Shown piece after piece: positions 25,684 to 35,566 of a stretch of 64,000 bases of DNA; positions within the stretch are counted from its first letter, which is position 1, and every line of letters begins with the position of its first letter. A program made the position numbers and the translations under genes. The notes beneath the pieces are model-generated. The model did not search any database and was not told where the DNA came from. It saw only the letters and a list, made by a program, of their open reading frames with translations. The stretch covers positions 186,001-250,000 of the forward strand of contig QFNE01000003.1 in assembly GCA_003240735.1 (NCBI GenBank), written 5' to 3'. Source of the stretch: Paracoccus denitrificans (GTDB lineage Bacteria > Pseudomonadota > Alphaproteobacteria > Rhodobacterales > Rhodobacteraceae).

Positions 25684-27551
25684 TGTTTCACGTGAAGCAA
25701 GATTTTGACGTCGTTGTCGTCGGGGGCGGGCATGCCGGCCTTGAGGCAGCCTGCGCAGCGGCGCGGATGGGCTGCAGTACAGTGCTGGTCACGATGAAGC
25801 GCTCTGACATCGGGACGATGTCGTGCAATCCGGCGATTGGTGGACTGGGTAAAGGCCATTTGGTCCGAGAGGTTGACGCGCTGGATGGCGTCATGGGGCG
25901 GATTGCGGACGCAGCGGGAATACAATTCCGCCTGCTAAACCGGCGAAAGGGGCCAGCAGTTCAGGGTCCACGCGCACAGGCAGACCGCAACCTGTACAGG
26001 GCGGCTGCGTCACGAGTAGCGCAAAACCAGAAAAATCTGACTATTGTTCTATCCGAAGTGGTCGGCCTGCAGATGCTAGGCGGGTCAGTTGACGGCGTAA
26101 CACTCGCTGATGGCCGGACACTGACCGCGAAGTCCGTTGTCATAACGACCGGCACATTCTTGAACGGTCTGATCCACATCGGCGAGGAGACCAGAGCCTC
26201 CGGGCGCTGGGGAGATGATCGCGCGTCCAGTCTGGCCGCGGACCTTTATGGGTTAAACTTGCCAATGGGACGGCTAAAGACTGGAACGCCCCCTCGACTG
26301 GCGCGAGGTTCAATCGACTGGGACGCGCTTGATCAGCAACATGGCGACGATCACCCGGTCATGTTTTCATATCTCAGCGATGCCCCTACCGCGCCGCAGG
26401 TGTCGTGTGCTATTACCCACACCAACGAAGCCACGCATCAGATCATCACCGACAATTTGGCTCGTTCGGCCATGTACGGTGGTCGTATCGATGGCGTCGG
26501 TCCCCGTTATTGTCCGTCGATCGAAGACAAGGTTGTTCGGTTCGCCGATAAAACGTCCCACCAAATTTTCCTTGAACCTGAAGGTCACGACAGCGATGTC
26601 GTCTATCCGAATGGGATCTCTACTTCGCTACCGCTAGAGGTTCAGGTCAGGTACGTTCACAGCATTCGAGGATTGGAGAATGCCGAAATCCTGCAGCCCG
26701 GCTACGCGGTCGAGTACGATTATGTGGACCCACGGGCGCTATCACCCACGCTTTCGGTAAAGTCGGTTCCGAATCTCTATCTCGCTGGCCAGATAAATGG
26801 CACGACAGGTTACGAAGAAGCTGCTGCACAAGGGCTTGTTGCCGGTGCGAACGCAGCGGCGTCGGCGTTGGGAAGGCCCGAGATCGTATTTTCCCGCACT
26901 GACAGTTACATCGGCGTGATGATCGACGATCTCATTTCCAGAGGAGTGACAGAGCCGTATCGAATGTTTACCTCCCGTGCCGAGTTCAGGCTTTCGCTTC
27001 GCGCGGATAATGCCGACCAGCGGTTGACGCGCTTTGGTTCAGAGCGAGGGCTGGTCGAGTCAGAACGATCCCGTGCGTTTGCAGAAAAGATGCGCCGATA
27101 CGTCCAGGCGCGTGATATCCTCTCGGGCTCCAAGTTCACTCCGAAGGAACTTAGCGCAGTTGGTTTTGATGTTCGGCAAGATGGGCAACGCCGCGACGCG
27201 TTTACTCTGCTGGGGCAGAACACCCCGACCGACGTGCTGGCAAAGTTGGTGCCGGAAATCGTCGTGGTTGATGACGCCACCCTGAATCAACTCCGGAATG
27301 ACGCACTTTATGCGCAATACACTGACCGCCAGGCGAGAGACGCGCAAACGCTGCGAAGTGAAGAAGCTCATGTCATTCCCGACGAATTTGACTACCAAGG
27401 CATCAGCGGCTTGTCTTCGGAACTGACACTTAAGCTGCAAGCCCAGCGTCCGGCGACGATTGCCCATGCCTCGCGGATAGAGGGAATGACGCCAGCAGCG
27501 TTGACACTAATACTGGCGAACCTGCGCGCAAAGGTGCGTCGTTCGGCATGA
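25683..27551 (+). CDS. mnmG: tRNA uridine-5-carboxymethylaminomethyl modification enzyme MnmG
   Basis: The FAD-dependent partner of MnmE. The 622-residue protein opens MFHVKQDFDVVVVGGGHAGLE (dinucleotide fold), then MSCNPAIGGLGKGHLVREVDAL, TGTFLNGLIHIGEE, RLKTGTPPRL, and the C-terminal FTSRAEFRLSLRADNADQRLT. The ATG at 25683 overlaps the mnmE stop; a GTG one codon earlier is possible. The codons for MFHVKQ are also a parS site (25684-25699). Codon use is richer in A/T third positions than in genes outside the origin block. Confidence 0.96.
   Translation: MFHVKQDFDVVVVGGGHAGLEAACAAARMGCSTVLVTMKRSDIGTMSCNPAIGGLGKGHLVREVDALDGVMGRIADAAGIQFRLLNRRKGPAVQGPRAQADRNLYRAAASRVAQNQKNLTIVLSEVVGLQMLGGSVDGVTLADGRTLTAKSVVITTGTFLNGLIHIGEETRASGRWGDDRASSLAADLYGLNLPMGRLKTGTPPRLARGSIDWDALDQQHGDDHPVMFSYLSDAPTAPQVSCAITHTNEATHQIITDNLARSAMYGGRIDGVGPRYCPSIEDKVVRFADKTSHQIFLEPEGHDSDVVYPNGISTSLPLEVQVRYVHSIRGLENAEILQPGYAVEYDYVDPRALSPTLSVKSVPNLYLAGQINGTTGYEEAAAQGLVAGANAAASALGRPEIVFSRTDSYIGVMIDDLISRGVTEPYRMFTSRAEFRLSLRADNADQRLTRFGSERGLVESERSRAFAEKMRRYVQARDILSGSKFTPKELSAVGFDVRQDGQRRDAFTLLGQNTPTDVLAKLVPEIVVVDDATLNQLRNDALYAQYTDRQARDAQTLRSEEAHVIPDEFDYQGISGLSSELTLKLQAQRPATIAHASRIEGMTPAALTLILANLRAKVRRSA
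25684..25699. promoter_or_regulatory. parS centromere site (one mismatch), inside the 5' end of mnmG
   Basis: TGTTTCACGTGAAGCA differs from the consensus parS palindrome TGTTTCACGTGAAACA at one position. It encodes the FHVKQ start of MnmG. parA and parB lie 2.4-4 kb downstream, so ParB nucleation here is very likely. Confidence 0.9.
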
Positions 27552-28123
27552 TTGCTTCACGTGAAGCAGCACTAAGCGTCTATATCGCTTTGATACGTAA
27601 ATGGAATCCGGCGATAAATCTCGTGTCGCCGAACACTCTCCACGAAATCGCAGACCGTCATATTGCTGACAGCGTACAATTGGCAGAGATCGCGGTCGCC
27701 GCGGGGAGTTGGTTGGATATAGGCAGTGGTGGTGGACTGCCGGGTATTCCGCTTGCCATTTGTCAGCCGGCTCGTCGTGTCACCCTGCTTGACAGTGACA
27801 AGCGCAAGGTCACCTTCCTTCGGACCTGTATTCGAGAGTTGGAGCTGACGAACGCCGTCGCCATTTCTGCTCGGATCGAAGAATGTCCACCGGCTAACGT
27901 GCGCCACGTCAGCGCACGCGCGCTTGCCCCCTTGCCGACCCTTGTGCCATATGTCGTAAGGCACCTTGCAACTGGTGGGACAGCTTGGTTGATGAAGGGC
28001 CAGAATTGGCGTGAAGAGGTCGCCGCTGTCGCAGATCAGTGGAAATTTGAGTTGACTGTGCACCCGAGCCGAACGGATCCTGCCGCCGCTATCCTTGAGT
28101 TGAACGATATTCGACATGCCTGA
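27548..28123 (+). CDS. rsmG: 16S rRNA (guanine527-N7)-methyltransferase RsmG
   Basis: A SAM-dependent methyltransferase that makes m7G527 in 16S rRNA. The 191-residue protein has the SAM-binding region SWLDIGSGGGLPGIPLAI, then VTLLDSDKRKVTFLRTC and the conserved HVSARALAPLPTLV, with WLMKGQNW near the end. Its ATG overlaps the mnmG stop, and its 3' end overlaps parA by eight bases. A parS palindrome occupies codons 2-7. Confidence 0.94.
   Translation: MIASREAALSVYIALIRKWNPAINLVSPNTLHEIADRHIADSVQLAEIAVAAGSWLDIGSGGGLPGIPLAICQPARRVTLLDSDKRKVTFLRTCIRELELTNAVAISARIEECPPANVRHVSARALAPLPTLVPYVVRHLATGGTAWLMKGQNWREEVAAVADQWKFELTVHPSRTDPAAAILELNDIRHA
27553..27568. promoter_or_regulatory. parS-like palindrome inside the 5' end of rsmG
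   Basis: TGCTTCACGTGAAGCA is a perfect 16-base palindrome sharing the GCTTCACGTGAAGC-type core of alphaproteobacterial parS, with two symmetric changes from the consensus. It lies 1.9 kb from the site in mnmG and about 550 bases before parA. Confidence 0.85.
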
Positions 28124-28907
28124 ACCCCGTATCATCGCGATTGCCAATCAAAAAGGTGGTGTCGGTAAGACGACCACAACCATCAACCTCGGTGCTGCTT
28201 TGGCCGATCGCGGTGTGCGGACATTACTGATCGATCTTGACCCCCAAGGGAACGCATCGACGGGTCTGGGCGTGCCTGCCGATGATCGAGATGTCACCAG
28301 CTATGATTTGTTGATGGGTGATGCGACGGTCGCGGATGCCGCTCATCCGACTGGTGTCGCGAACCTGTCGATTGTGCCTGCCACATCTGACCTGTCATCT
28401 GCCGATATCGATCTGTCGACACAAGACGCACGCACCTTACGACTTCGGCGCGCGTTGAGCGATGCAGACGCAGATATTGTCCTGATCGACTGTCCCCCTG
28501 CGCTGGGCCTTCTGACACTGAATGCAATGGTTGCGGCAGAGAGTGTCTTGGTTCCTCTACAGGCCGAGTTCTTTGCTCTCGAGGGGCTGTCGCAGCTGAT
28601 GCTGACCGTGAGAGAGGTGCGCCAGGTCAATAAGGACCTACGATACGAAGGCGTCTTGCTGACGATGGTTGACGGTCGAAATAATCTGTCCCAGCAAGTT
28701 GAGGCTGACGCTCGCAAAGAACTTGGTGACATGGTTTTCAAAACGGTGATTCCGCGGAACGTCAGGGTCTCTGAATCGCCGTCCCACGCCAAAGCAGTCA
28801 TTCACTATGATCCAGCGTCAAAGGGCAGCCAGGCCTATCTAGCGCTCGCCGACGAGATACTGGCCCGCCACAGGAAAAACGTCCGGGGGAAGCATGTCAA
28901 AAACTGA
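28116..28907 (+). CDS. parA: Chromosome partitioning ATPase ParA
   Basis: A deviant-Walker ATPase of 263 residues that with ParB moves the origin region. Motifs: IAIANQKGGVGKTTTTINL, LLIDLDPQGNASTGLG, VLIDCPPALGLLTLNAM. The last region (IPRNVRVSESPSHAKAVIHY) is typical of chromosomal (Soj-type) ParA, and no plasmid-type N-terminal HTH is present. It overlaps rsmG by eight bases and parB by fourteen. Confidence 0.96.
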   Translation: MPEPRIIAIANQKGGVGKTTTTINLGAALADRGVRTLLIDLDPQGNASTGLGVPADDRDVTSYDLLMGDATVADAAHPTGVANLSIVPATSDLSSADIDLSTQDARTLRLRRALSDADADIVLIDCPPALGLLTLNAMVAAESVLVPLQAEFFALEGLSQLMLTVREVRQVNKDLRYEGVLLTMVDGRNNLSQQVEADARKELGDMVFKTVIPRNVRVSESPSHAKAVIHYDPASKGSQAYLALADEILARHRKNVRGKHVKN

Positions 28908-29763
28908 AAAGCGCAGTCTTGGTCGTGGTCTTTCGGCGCTGATGGGCGACGTGTCTGTGGGCGTGAGCGTAACTGACACAGCCGTTCAGCATCTGCCGAT
29001 CGAACAGATCACGCCAAACCCTGACCAGCCCCGTCGTGACTTTGCACCAGAGGCATTGGCTGAACTTTCACAGTCACTCAAACGTCAGGGCGTTCTGCAG
29101 CCTCTCCTCGTTCGACGCCATCCAGAGGATCGCGATCTGTACCAGATCGTCGCGGGCGAACGCCGCTGGCGTGCAGCTCAAATCGCGCAACTACATGAAT
29201 TGCCGGTTATTATTCGCGATTTGACGGATGCAGAGGTTCTGGAATTTGCTCTGATCGAAAACATTCAGCGTGCGGACCTGAATGCTGTTGAAGAAGCCTC
29301 ATCCTACCGTCAGCTGATGGACCGTTTCGGCCACACGCAGGAACAGCTGGCCGAAGTCGTCAACAAAAGTCGCAGCCACATTTCGAACGTCCTGCGCCTT
29401 TTGAACCTGCCTGAGGCGGTTCTTCTGCTCGTCCGCGAAGGCAAGCTGTCCGCCGGTCACGCGCGTGCGCTGATCACCAGCCCCGATCCTCTGGCCTTGG
29501 CGCGCCGCGTCGTGGAGCGTGGCCTGTCCGTCCGAGAGACGGAGCAGTTGGTCCGCGACCAGCTGTCCCGCCCACAAACCACCGAACGACGGTCCAAGGG
29601 CGAAAAGGACGCGGATACCCGGGCCTTGGAGGGTGATCTGACGGCGCACCTCAAGATGCGCGTGCGGATCGATCATCAGGGACAGGATGGCGGTCGTCTG
29701 ACCGTGGCCTACAAGGATTTGGATCAGCTCGACCGGCTGTGTCAGATCCTCGCCGGTACCTGA
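28894..29763 (+). CDS. parB: Chromosome partitioning protein ParB
   Basis: A CTP-dependent DNA clamp that loads at parS. The 289-residue protein starts SLGRGLSALMG (ParA-stimulating tail), then LPIEQITPNPDQPRRDF, the CTP-binding IVAGERRWRAAQIA and ENIQRADLNAVEEA, the HTH region TQEQLAEVVNKSRSHISNVLRLL and a C-terminal dimer domain. It is the last gene of the rightward origin block and converges on hemW with four bases between stops. Confidence 0.96.
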   Translation: MSKTEKRSLGRGLSALMGDVSVGVSVTDTAVQHLPIEQITPNPDQPRRDFAPEALAELSQSLKRQGVLQPLLVRRHPEDRDLYQIVAGERRWRAAQIAQLHELPVIIRDLTDAEVLEFALIENIQRADLNAVEEASSYRQLMDRFGHTQEQLAEVVNKSRSHISNVLRLLNLPEAVLLLVREGKLSAGHARALITSPDPLALARRVVERGLSVRETEQLVRDQLSRPQTTERRSKGEKDADTRALEGDLTAHLKMRVRIDHQGQDGGRLTVAYKDLDQLDRLCQILAGT

Positions 29764-29767
29764 TCCG

Positions 29768-30976
29768 TCAGGGCGCCAGTTCCCGCAGAATCGCGTTCAG
29801 GACGGGGCGCCCTTTGGTCGTCACGCGCAGGATGTGCCCTTGACGCTCGATCATCCCCAAGTCCGTCAGGTCGTTCATCGCGGACGGCGTAAGATCCTGA
29901 CCAGCCGACCGACCAAAGCGCCGCACATCGATCCCCTCGGACAGCCGCAGCCCCATCAGCAGCAGCTCCAGCGCGCGCTCAGCGTCAGGGACGACTTCCG
30001 TGGGCAACTCTCCATTGCCGACCCTCTCGACAGCCTCCAGCCACGCTCCAGGTGCGTGTACGGCCTCGGTCGCCAGGCGGCGACCCTCAAGCGTCAGGCG
30101 TCCATGAGCACCTGGGCCAACTGCTGCCCAGTCCCCTTGCCGCCAATAGATCAGGTTGTGGCGGCTTTCAGCTTCAGCGGGTGCATGGTTCGACACCTCA
30201 TAGGCGGGGAACCCGGCATCCGCACAAATATCCTGCGTTTCCAAATACATATCAGCCGCGTCGTCGTCCGCTGGCAGATCGCGAAGCTTTCCGGCTTCGT
30301 GCCGTGCACCAAACGCAGTCCCCGGCTCGATCGTCAGTTGATAGATCGACAGATGATCCACAGCCATCGACAGCGCTTCGGTCAGTTCTGCGCGCCACGC
30401 CTCTCGCGTCTGCCCTTGGCGGGCGTAGATCAGGTCGAAACTCACACGAGCAAAGCTGTCCCGCGCGATATCGAATGCCGCGCGCGCTTCGGCCGCCGAA
30501 TGCATTCGTCCCAACCGCCGCAGGTCAGGATCGTTTAGCGCCTGAATCCCCATCGACAGCCGATTGACCCCGGCGTCCGCATAGCCCCGGAACCGGCCCG
30601 CCTCCACGCTCGTCGGGTTCGCCTCCAGCGTGATCTCGATGTCGTTCGAAAAGCCCCAGGCACCCCGCGCCGCGTCGATGACCGCCGCCACCGTTTCGGG
30701 CGCCATCAGCGAGGGTGTGCCCCCACCGAAGAAGATACTGTTCAGGATGCGCGGGCCCGTCAGATCGGCCTGCCTTGCGATCTCCTGCGTCAGCGCGGCG
30801 GCCCAGCGGGACTGGTCGACACCGCTGACGACATGACTGTTGAAATCGCAGTACGGGCACTTCGCGGCGCAGAACGGCCAGTGCACATACAATCCGAACC
30901 CGCCGACTCGCCAGTCGTCGTCAACCGGGGGTAGAACAGGTTCGAACGTATCGTGAACGGTCCAGTTCACATTCAT
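29768..30976 (-). CDS. hemW: Radical SAM heme chaperone HemW
   Basis: HemW delivers heme to respiratory proteins; it resembles coproporphyrinogen dehydrogenase HemN but is shorter. The 402-residue protein has the radical SAM motif YVHWPFCAAKCPYCDFNSH, then IFFGGGTPSLM, LEANPTSVEAGRF and NRLSMGIQALND; the C-terminal HemN domain ends the protein. The fourth cysteine after the CX3CX2C triad, found in HemN but not HemW, is absent. Its ATG overlaps the ridA stop. Confidence 0.92.
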   Translation of the reverse strand: MNVNWTVHDTFEPVLPPVDDDWRVGGFGLYVHWPFCAAKCPYCDFNSHVVSGVDQSRWAAALTQEIARQADLTGPRILNSIFFGGGTPSLMAPETVAAVIDAARGAWGFSNDIEITLEANPTSVEAGRFRGYADAGVNRLSMGIQALNDPDLRRLGRMHSAAEARAAFDIARDSFARVSFDLIYARQGQTREAWRAELTEALSMAVDHLSIYQLTIEPGTAFGARHEAGKLRDLPADDDAADMYLETQDICADAGFPAYEVSNHAPAEAESRHNLIYWRQGDWAAVGPGAHGRLTLEGRRLATEAVHAPGAWLEAVERVGNGELPTEVVPDAERALELLLMGLRLSEGIDVRRFGRSAGQDLTPSAMNDLTDLGMIERQGHILRVTTKGRPVLNAILRELAP

Positions 30977-31347
30977 TCCTTCAGCGCGGTGACCTCGATC
31001 TCGACCAGCATTTCGGGACGGATGAGACCGGCAATCACCATCGTCGCGGCGGGCCGGATTTCGCCCAGATGCTCACCAAGAACCGGGACCAGCGTATCGA
31101 CCAGCGCGGCGTCGGTCACGGTGTACTGGACCCGCACGACGTCGGCCAACTCGAACCCGCCCTCATGCAGCGCCGCTGCGATGGTGGCAAAGCAGTTGCG
31201 CGCCTGATCCGCGATCCCGGCGGGCATCGTCATCGTAGCATAGTCGTATCCCGTCACACCGGACACGAAACACCACGGTCCTTTGACTACGGCACGGCTG
31301 TAGCCCATGGTCGTCTCGAAAGCGGAACCCGTTGAAATCCTACGCAA
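30973..31347 (-). CDS. RidA family protein (enamine/imine deaminase-like)
   Basis: A 124-residue RidA/YjgF-type protein. RidA proteins hydrolyse reactive enamines made by PLP enzymes. The pattern MGYSRAVVKGPWCFVSGVTG, QARNCFATIAAALHEGGF and RPAATMVIAGLIRPEMLVEIEVTA is family-typical. The substrate-binding arginine of canonical RidA (in the RPARS/RPARA stretch) reads RPAAT, so the archetypal activity may be absent; this points to a different RidA subgroup. It overlaps hemW and rdgB at its two ends. Confidence 0.85.
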   Translation of the reverse strand: MRRISTGSAFETTMGYSRAVVKGPWCFVSGVTGYDYATMTMPAGIADQARNCFATIAAALHEGGFELADVVRVQYTVTDAALVDTLVPVLGEHLGEIRPAATMVIAGLIRPEMLVEIEVTALKE

Positions 31348-31945
31348 AAATCGTCTCCAATTTGCGGAACGCGTCAGCGCGGTGGCTGATCTTGTTCTTT
31401 TCCTCTGCCGTCATTTCGGCGAACGTCCGGTCGTGACCGTCAGGCACGAAGATCGGGTCATAGCCGTGACCTTGGGCGCCGCGCATCGGCCACACAAGAT
31501 GCCCCGGCGCGGCCCCTTCGAAGATTTCCTCATGCCCGTCGGGCCACATCACCAGAAACGTGCAACGGAATTGCGCGGTGCGCGGCTCGGGCACGCCCTT
31601 GTCGTTCAGCTCGGACCAGGTCCGCGTCATCGCCTGCACGAAGTCCCGTCCGGTCGGCGTTTCCGCCCAATCGGCGGTATAGACACCCGGTGCGCCGTTC
31701 AGGCCGTCCACGGTGATCCCGCTGTCATCGGCCAGAACCGGCAGCCCGGTGGCCTTCATCGCGGACAGCGCCTTGATCCGGGCATTTCCGACAAAGCTGT
31801 CCTCGGTTTCGTCAGGCTCCGGCAGGCCCATTTCGGCGGCACCCACGACCTCGATCCCGCGCGGCGCAAACAGCGCGCGCATCTCGTCCAGCTTGCCCGC
31901 GTTGTGCGTGGCGATCAGCAGACGCCGTTCGGTCAGCTTTCTCAT
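31340..31945 (-). CDS. rdgB: XTP/dITP pyrophosphatase (RdgB/HAM1)
   Basis: This enzyme removes non-canonical purine triphosphates such as dITP and XTP. The 201-residue protein opens LLIATHNAGKLDEMRALF, with LADDSGITVDGLNGAPGVYTA, MRGAQGHGYDPIFVPDG, TFAEM and KNKISHRADAF. It overlaps rph and ridA; the rph-rdgB-ridA/hemW order is common in alphaproteobacteria. Confidence 0.95.
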   Translation of the reverse strand: MRKLTERRLLIATHNAGKLDEMRALFAPRGIEVVGAAEMGLPEPDETEDSFVGNARIKALSAMKATGLPVLADDSGITVDGLNGAPGVYTADWAETPTGRDFVQAMTRTWSELNDKGVPEPRTAQFRCTFLVMWPDGHEEIFEGAAPGHLVWPMRGAQGHGYDPIFVPDGHDRTFAEMTAEEKNKISHRADAFRKLETIFA

Positions 31946-32655
31946 TGGGTGGCCTGCTTTTGCAGATCGACCAACTGCGCGATCCCGCCTTCAGCCAGAT
32001 CCAGCAGCGTGTTCATCTCGTCCCGCGAAAAGGCGGCCCCCTCGGCCGACATCTGCACCTCGACCAGACGGCCCGCGCCGGTCATGATGAAGTTGCCGTC
32101 GGTTCCCGCCTCGCTGTCCTCGGCATAATCCAGATCCAGAACCGGCTGGCCTGCATAGATTCCGCAGGAAATCGCCGCCACATGGTCCAGTATCGGGTCG
32201 GATGTCACCAGCTTGGCCGCGATCAGCTTGTTCACCGCCAGCCGCAGTGCGACCCAGCCCCCGGTGATCGCCGCACAGCGCGTGCCGCCGTCCGCCTGAA
32301 TAACGTCGCAATCGATGACGATCTGCCGCTCGCCCAGGGCCTGACGGTCGATGCCAGCACGCAGCGCGCGACCGATCAGGCGTTGGATCTCGACCGTGCG
32401 TCCGCCCTGCTTGCCGCTGGCGGCCTCGCGGCGGTTGCGGGTGTTGGTGGCGCGCGGCAGCATGCCGTATTCCGCGGTGACCCAGCCCTGCCCGGTGCCC
32501 TTCAGAAACGGCGGTGGCCGATCCTCGATCGAGGCCGAGCACAGCACATGCGTGTCTCCACACCGGATCAGGCACGAGCCTTCGGCATGGCGCATCACGC
32601 CGGTTTCGATTGAAATCGGGCGAAGTTGATCTAGATTCCGGCCAGAGGGGCGCAT
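31942..32655 (-). CDS. rph: Ribonuclease PH
   Basis: A phosphorolytic 3'-5' exoribonuclease that trims tRNA 3' ends. The 237-residue protein begins MRPSGRNLDQLRPI; GSCLIRCGDTHVLCSASIED and GWVTAEYGMLPRATNTRN give the catalytic arginine-rich region, and IQRLIGRALRAGID and VIQADGGTRCAAITGG follow. The ATG at 32655 has AAGGA five bases ahead; the upstream ATG at 32661 overlaps that site. It is divergent from hrcA across a 63-base gap. Confidence 0.95.
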   Translation of the reverse strand: MRPSGRNLDQLRPISIETGVMRHAEGSCLIRCGDTHVLCSASIEDRPPPFLKGTGQGWVTAEYGMLPRATNTRNRREAASGKQGGRTVEIQRLIGRALRAGIDRQALGERQIVIDCDVIQADGGTRCAAITGGWVALRLAVNKLIAAKLVTSDPILDHVAAISCGIYAGQPVLDLDYAEDSEAGTDGNFIMTGAGRLVEVQMSAEGAAFSRDEMNTLLDLAEGGIAQLVDLQKQATQ

Positions 32656-32718
32656 GATCATCCTTTCAGGTCGTGTTTGCGCCAAATACAGGCCACCGCC
32701 CCGGAACCGCAACCTCAG

Positions 32719-33768
32719 ATGACCAGAACCAGCTTGATTTCGGACCTGAACGACCGCTCGCGCGAGGTATTCCGTCGCGTTGTCGAATCCTATCTGGAAA
32801 CCGGTGAACCCGTGGGGTCCCGGACGCTGACACAGTCGATGACCGTCAGCGCGGCAACGATCCGCAATGTCATGCAGGATCTGGAGCTGATGGGCCTTCT
32901 GGACAGCCCCCATGTCTCGGCCGGGCGACAGCCCACGCAGCTGGGCCTGCGGCTGTTCGTGGACGGCCTGATGGAAATCGACCCCGTCGCACCGCAGGAC
33001 CGCGCGATGATCGAAGGGACCGTGGGTGACAACCCCGATACAGGCGCGATGCTGGACCGTGTGTCGACCGCGCTTTCGTCGCTGACGCATGGGGCGTCTG
33101 TCGTCCTGATGCCGAAACAGGAAGCGCCGTTGCGCCATATCGAATTCGTCAGCCTTGCGGCGGATCGCGCCTTGGTGGTTCTGGTCTTTGCCGATGGCCG
33201 GGTCGAAAATCGTGTGTTCAAGCCACCCTTGGGACAGACGCCCAGCTCGATGCGCGAGGCGGCGAATTTCCTCAATGCCCAGATCGACGGTCGCACCTTG
33301 GCCGAACTGCGCGCGACGCTGGTCGGACAGGTGGCCGACAACCGGGCCCAGTTGGACACCTTGGCCACCGATCTGGTGCAGGCGGGGCTGGCCCTTTGGG
33401 ATGACCACGCGCCCGAGCCGCGGTTGATCGTCCGGGGCCGCGCAAATCTTTTGCCGCAGGAGGCCGCCGATCTGGACCGGGTGCGCGTTCTCTTTGACGA
33501 TCTGGAACGCAAACGCGACATCGCAAGCTTTCTGGAACTGACGGAAAAAGGCGAAGGCGTGCGTATTTTTATCGGATCCGAAAACAAGCTTTTCTCACTT
33601 TCGGGTTCCTCTCTGGTTGTTTCCCCCTATATGAACGCTGACCGCAAGATCGTGGGTGCGGTTGGCGTCATCGGACCGACCCGGTTGAACTATGGCCGGA
33701 TCGTTCCGATCGTTGATTACACTGCGCAATTGGTTGGTCGTGTCTTGGCCGGACGAAAAGGAAAATGA
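32719..33768 (+). CDS. hrcA: Heat-inducible transcription repressor HrcA
   Basis: A 349-residue repressor of chaperone operons that binds CIRCE elements with help from GroEL. The N-terminal winged helix reads DRSREVFRRVVESYLETGEP and GSRTLTQSMTVSAATIRNVM, then LGLLDSPHVSAGRQPTQLG-like wing residues; the C-terminal domain includes RIFIGSENKLFSLSGSSLVV and GAVGVIGPTRLNYGRIVPIV. No CIRCE repeat is visible in the window, so its targets lie elsewhere. Its stop overlaps grpE (ATGA). Confidence 0.95.
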   Translation: MTRTSLISDLNDRSREVFRRVVESYLETGEPVGSRTLTQSMTVSAATIRNVMQDLELMGLLDSPHVSAGRQPTQLGLRLFVDGLMEIDPVAPQDRAMIEGTVGDNPDTGAMLDRVSTALSSLTHGASVVLMPKQEAPLRHIEFVSLAADRALVVLVFADGRVENRVFKPPLGQTPSSMREAANFLNAQIDGRTLAELRATLVGQVADNRAQLDTLATDLVQAGLALWDDHAPEPRLIVRGRANLLPQEAADLDRVRVLFDDLERKRDIASFLELTEKGEGVRIFIGSENKLFSLSGSSLVVSPYMNADRKIVGAVGVIGPTRLNYGRIVPIVDYTAQLVGRVLAGRKGK

Positions 33769-34325
33769 CGATGAGTGACACGCTGAACGGCAACGACGAT
33801 CAGAACATCGGAAACGGGGTTGATCCGCTGGACGCCACCGATCCGCTGGCCCAAGACGATGCAATGGCCGCCGTTGTGGCGGAACGTGACGATTACCGCG
33901 ACCGGTTCCTGCGCGCTCTGGCAGACGCTGAAAACGCCCGCAAACGTGCCGACAAGGACCGCCGCGAGGCGGAGAATTACGGCGGATCGCGTCTTGCCCG
34001 CGACCTTCTGCCCGTCCACGACGCCCTGTCGCGCGCGCTGGAAGCCGCGACCCCTGAAACCCGTGCCGCCGCACCCGGCCTGATCGAAGGCGTCGAACTG
34101 ACGCTGCGCGAGCTGTCCAACGTTTTTGGCAAGCATGGCATCCGCATCGTCTCGCCCCAGGTCGGCGACCGGTTCGATCCCCAGCACCACGAAGCCATGT
34201 TCGAGGCGCCCGTTCCGGGCACCCATGCCGGCGACATCATTCAGGTGATGGGCAACGGCTTCATGCTGCACGACCGCCTTCTGCGCGCCGCGCAGGTGGG
34301 CGTCAGCTCGAACCCGGCGAACTGA
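33765..34325 (+). CDS. grpE: Nucleotide exchange factor GrpE
   Basis: The DnaK nucleotide-exchange factor of 186 residues. A long N-terminal coiled coil (ERDDYRDRFLRALADAENARKR) leads to the four-helix and beta domains with GVELTLRELSNVFGKHGI, VGDRFDPQHHEAMFEAPVP and HAGDIIQVMGNGFMLHDRLL. Two ATGs six bases apart are possible starts. dnaK and dnaJ are not in the window. A 10-bp-stem hairpin follows the gene. Confidence 0.95.
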   Translation: MTMSDTLNGNDDQNIGNGVDPLDATDPLAQDDAMAAVVAERDDYRDRFLRALADAENARKRADKDRREAENYGGSRLARDLLPVHDALSRALEAATPETRAAAPGLIEGVELTLRELSNVFGKHGIRIVSPQVGDRFDPQHHEAMFEAPVPGTHAGDIIQVMGNGFMLHDRLLRAAQVGVSSNPAN

Positions 34326-34349
34326 TCCCGCTCGTCCCCGATCTGCTTG

Positions 34350-34373
34350 CGTCGCGGTTCTGAAACCGCGACG
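34350..34373 (+). terminator. Perfect 10-bp hairpin after grpE (possible terminator)
   Basis: CGTCGCGGTT (34350-34359), loop CTGA and AACCGCGACG (34364-34373) form a perfect stem 25 bases after the grpE stop. No T-run follows, so it may act with Rho or simply protect the mRNA 3' end. Confidence 0.5.
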
Positions 34374-34413
34374 TTGGCATGCGATAGACCCCGACCCCGC
34401 CAAGGAGACCGCC

Positions 34414-35541
<1,128 letters not shown>

Positions 35542-35552
35542 CCCTTCAGCAA

Positions 35553-35566
35553 TGCTTAGCTAAGCA
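35553..35566. repeat. Perfect 14-bp palindrome between adhC and the ClpP-like gene
   Basis: TGCTTAGCTAAGCA is fully symmetric and sits 12 bases after the adhC stop. A GGCC-TTCG-GGCC hairpin follows at 35579-35590. Either could be an operator or part of a transcript end; no T-run is present. Confidence 0.5.

Noticed and set aside
32656..32718. CIRCE element ahead of hrcA
   Set aside because: No TTAGCACTC-N9-GAGTGCTAA-like inverted repeat could be found in this gap or elsewhere in the gaps read.
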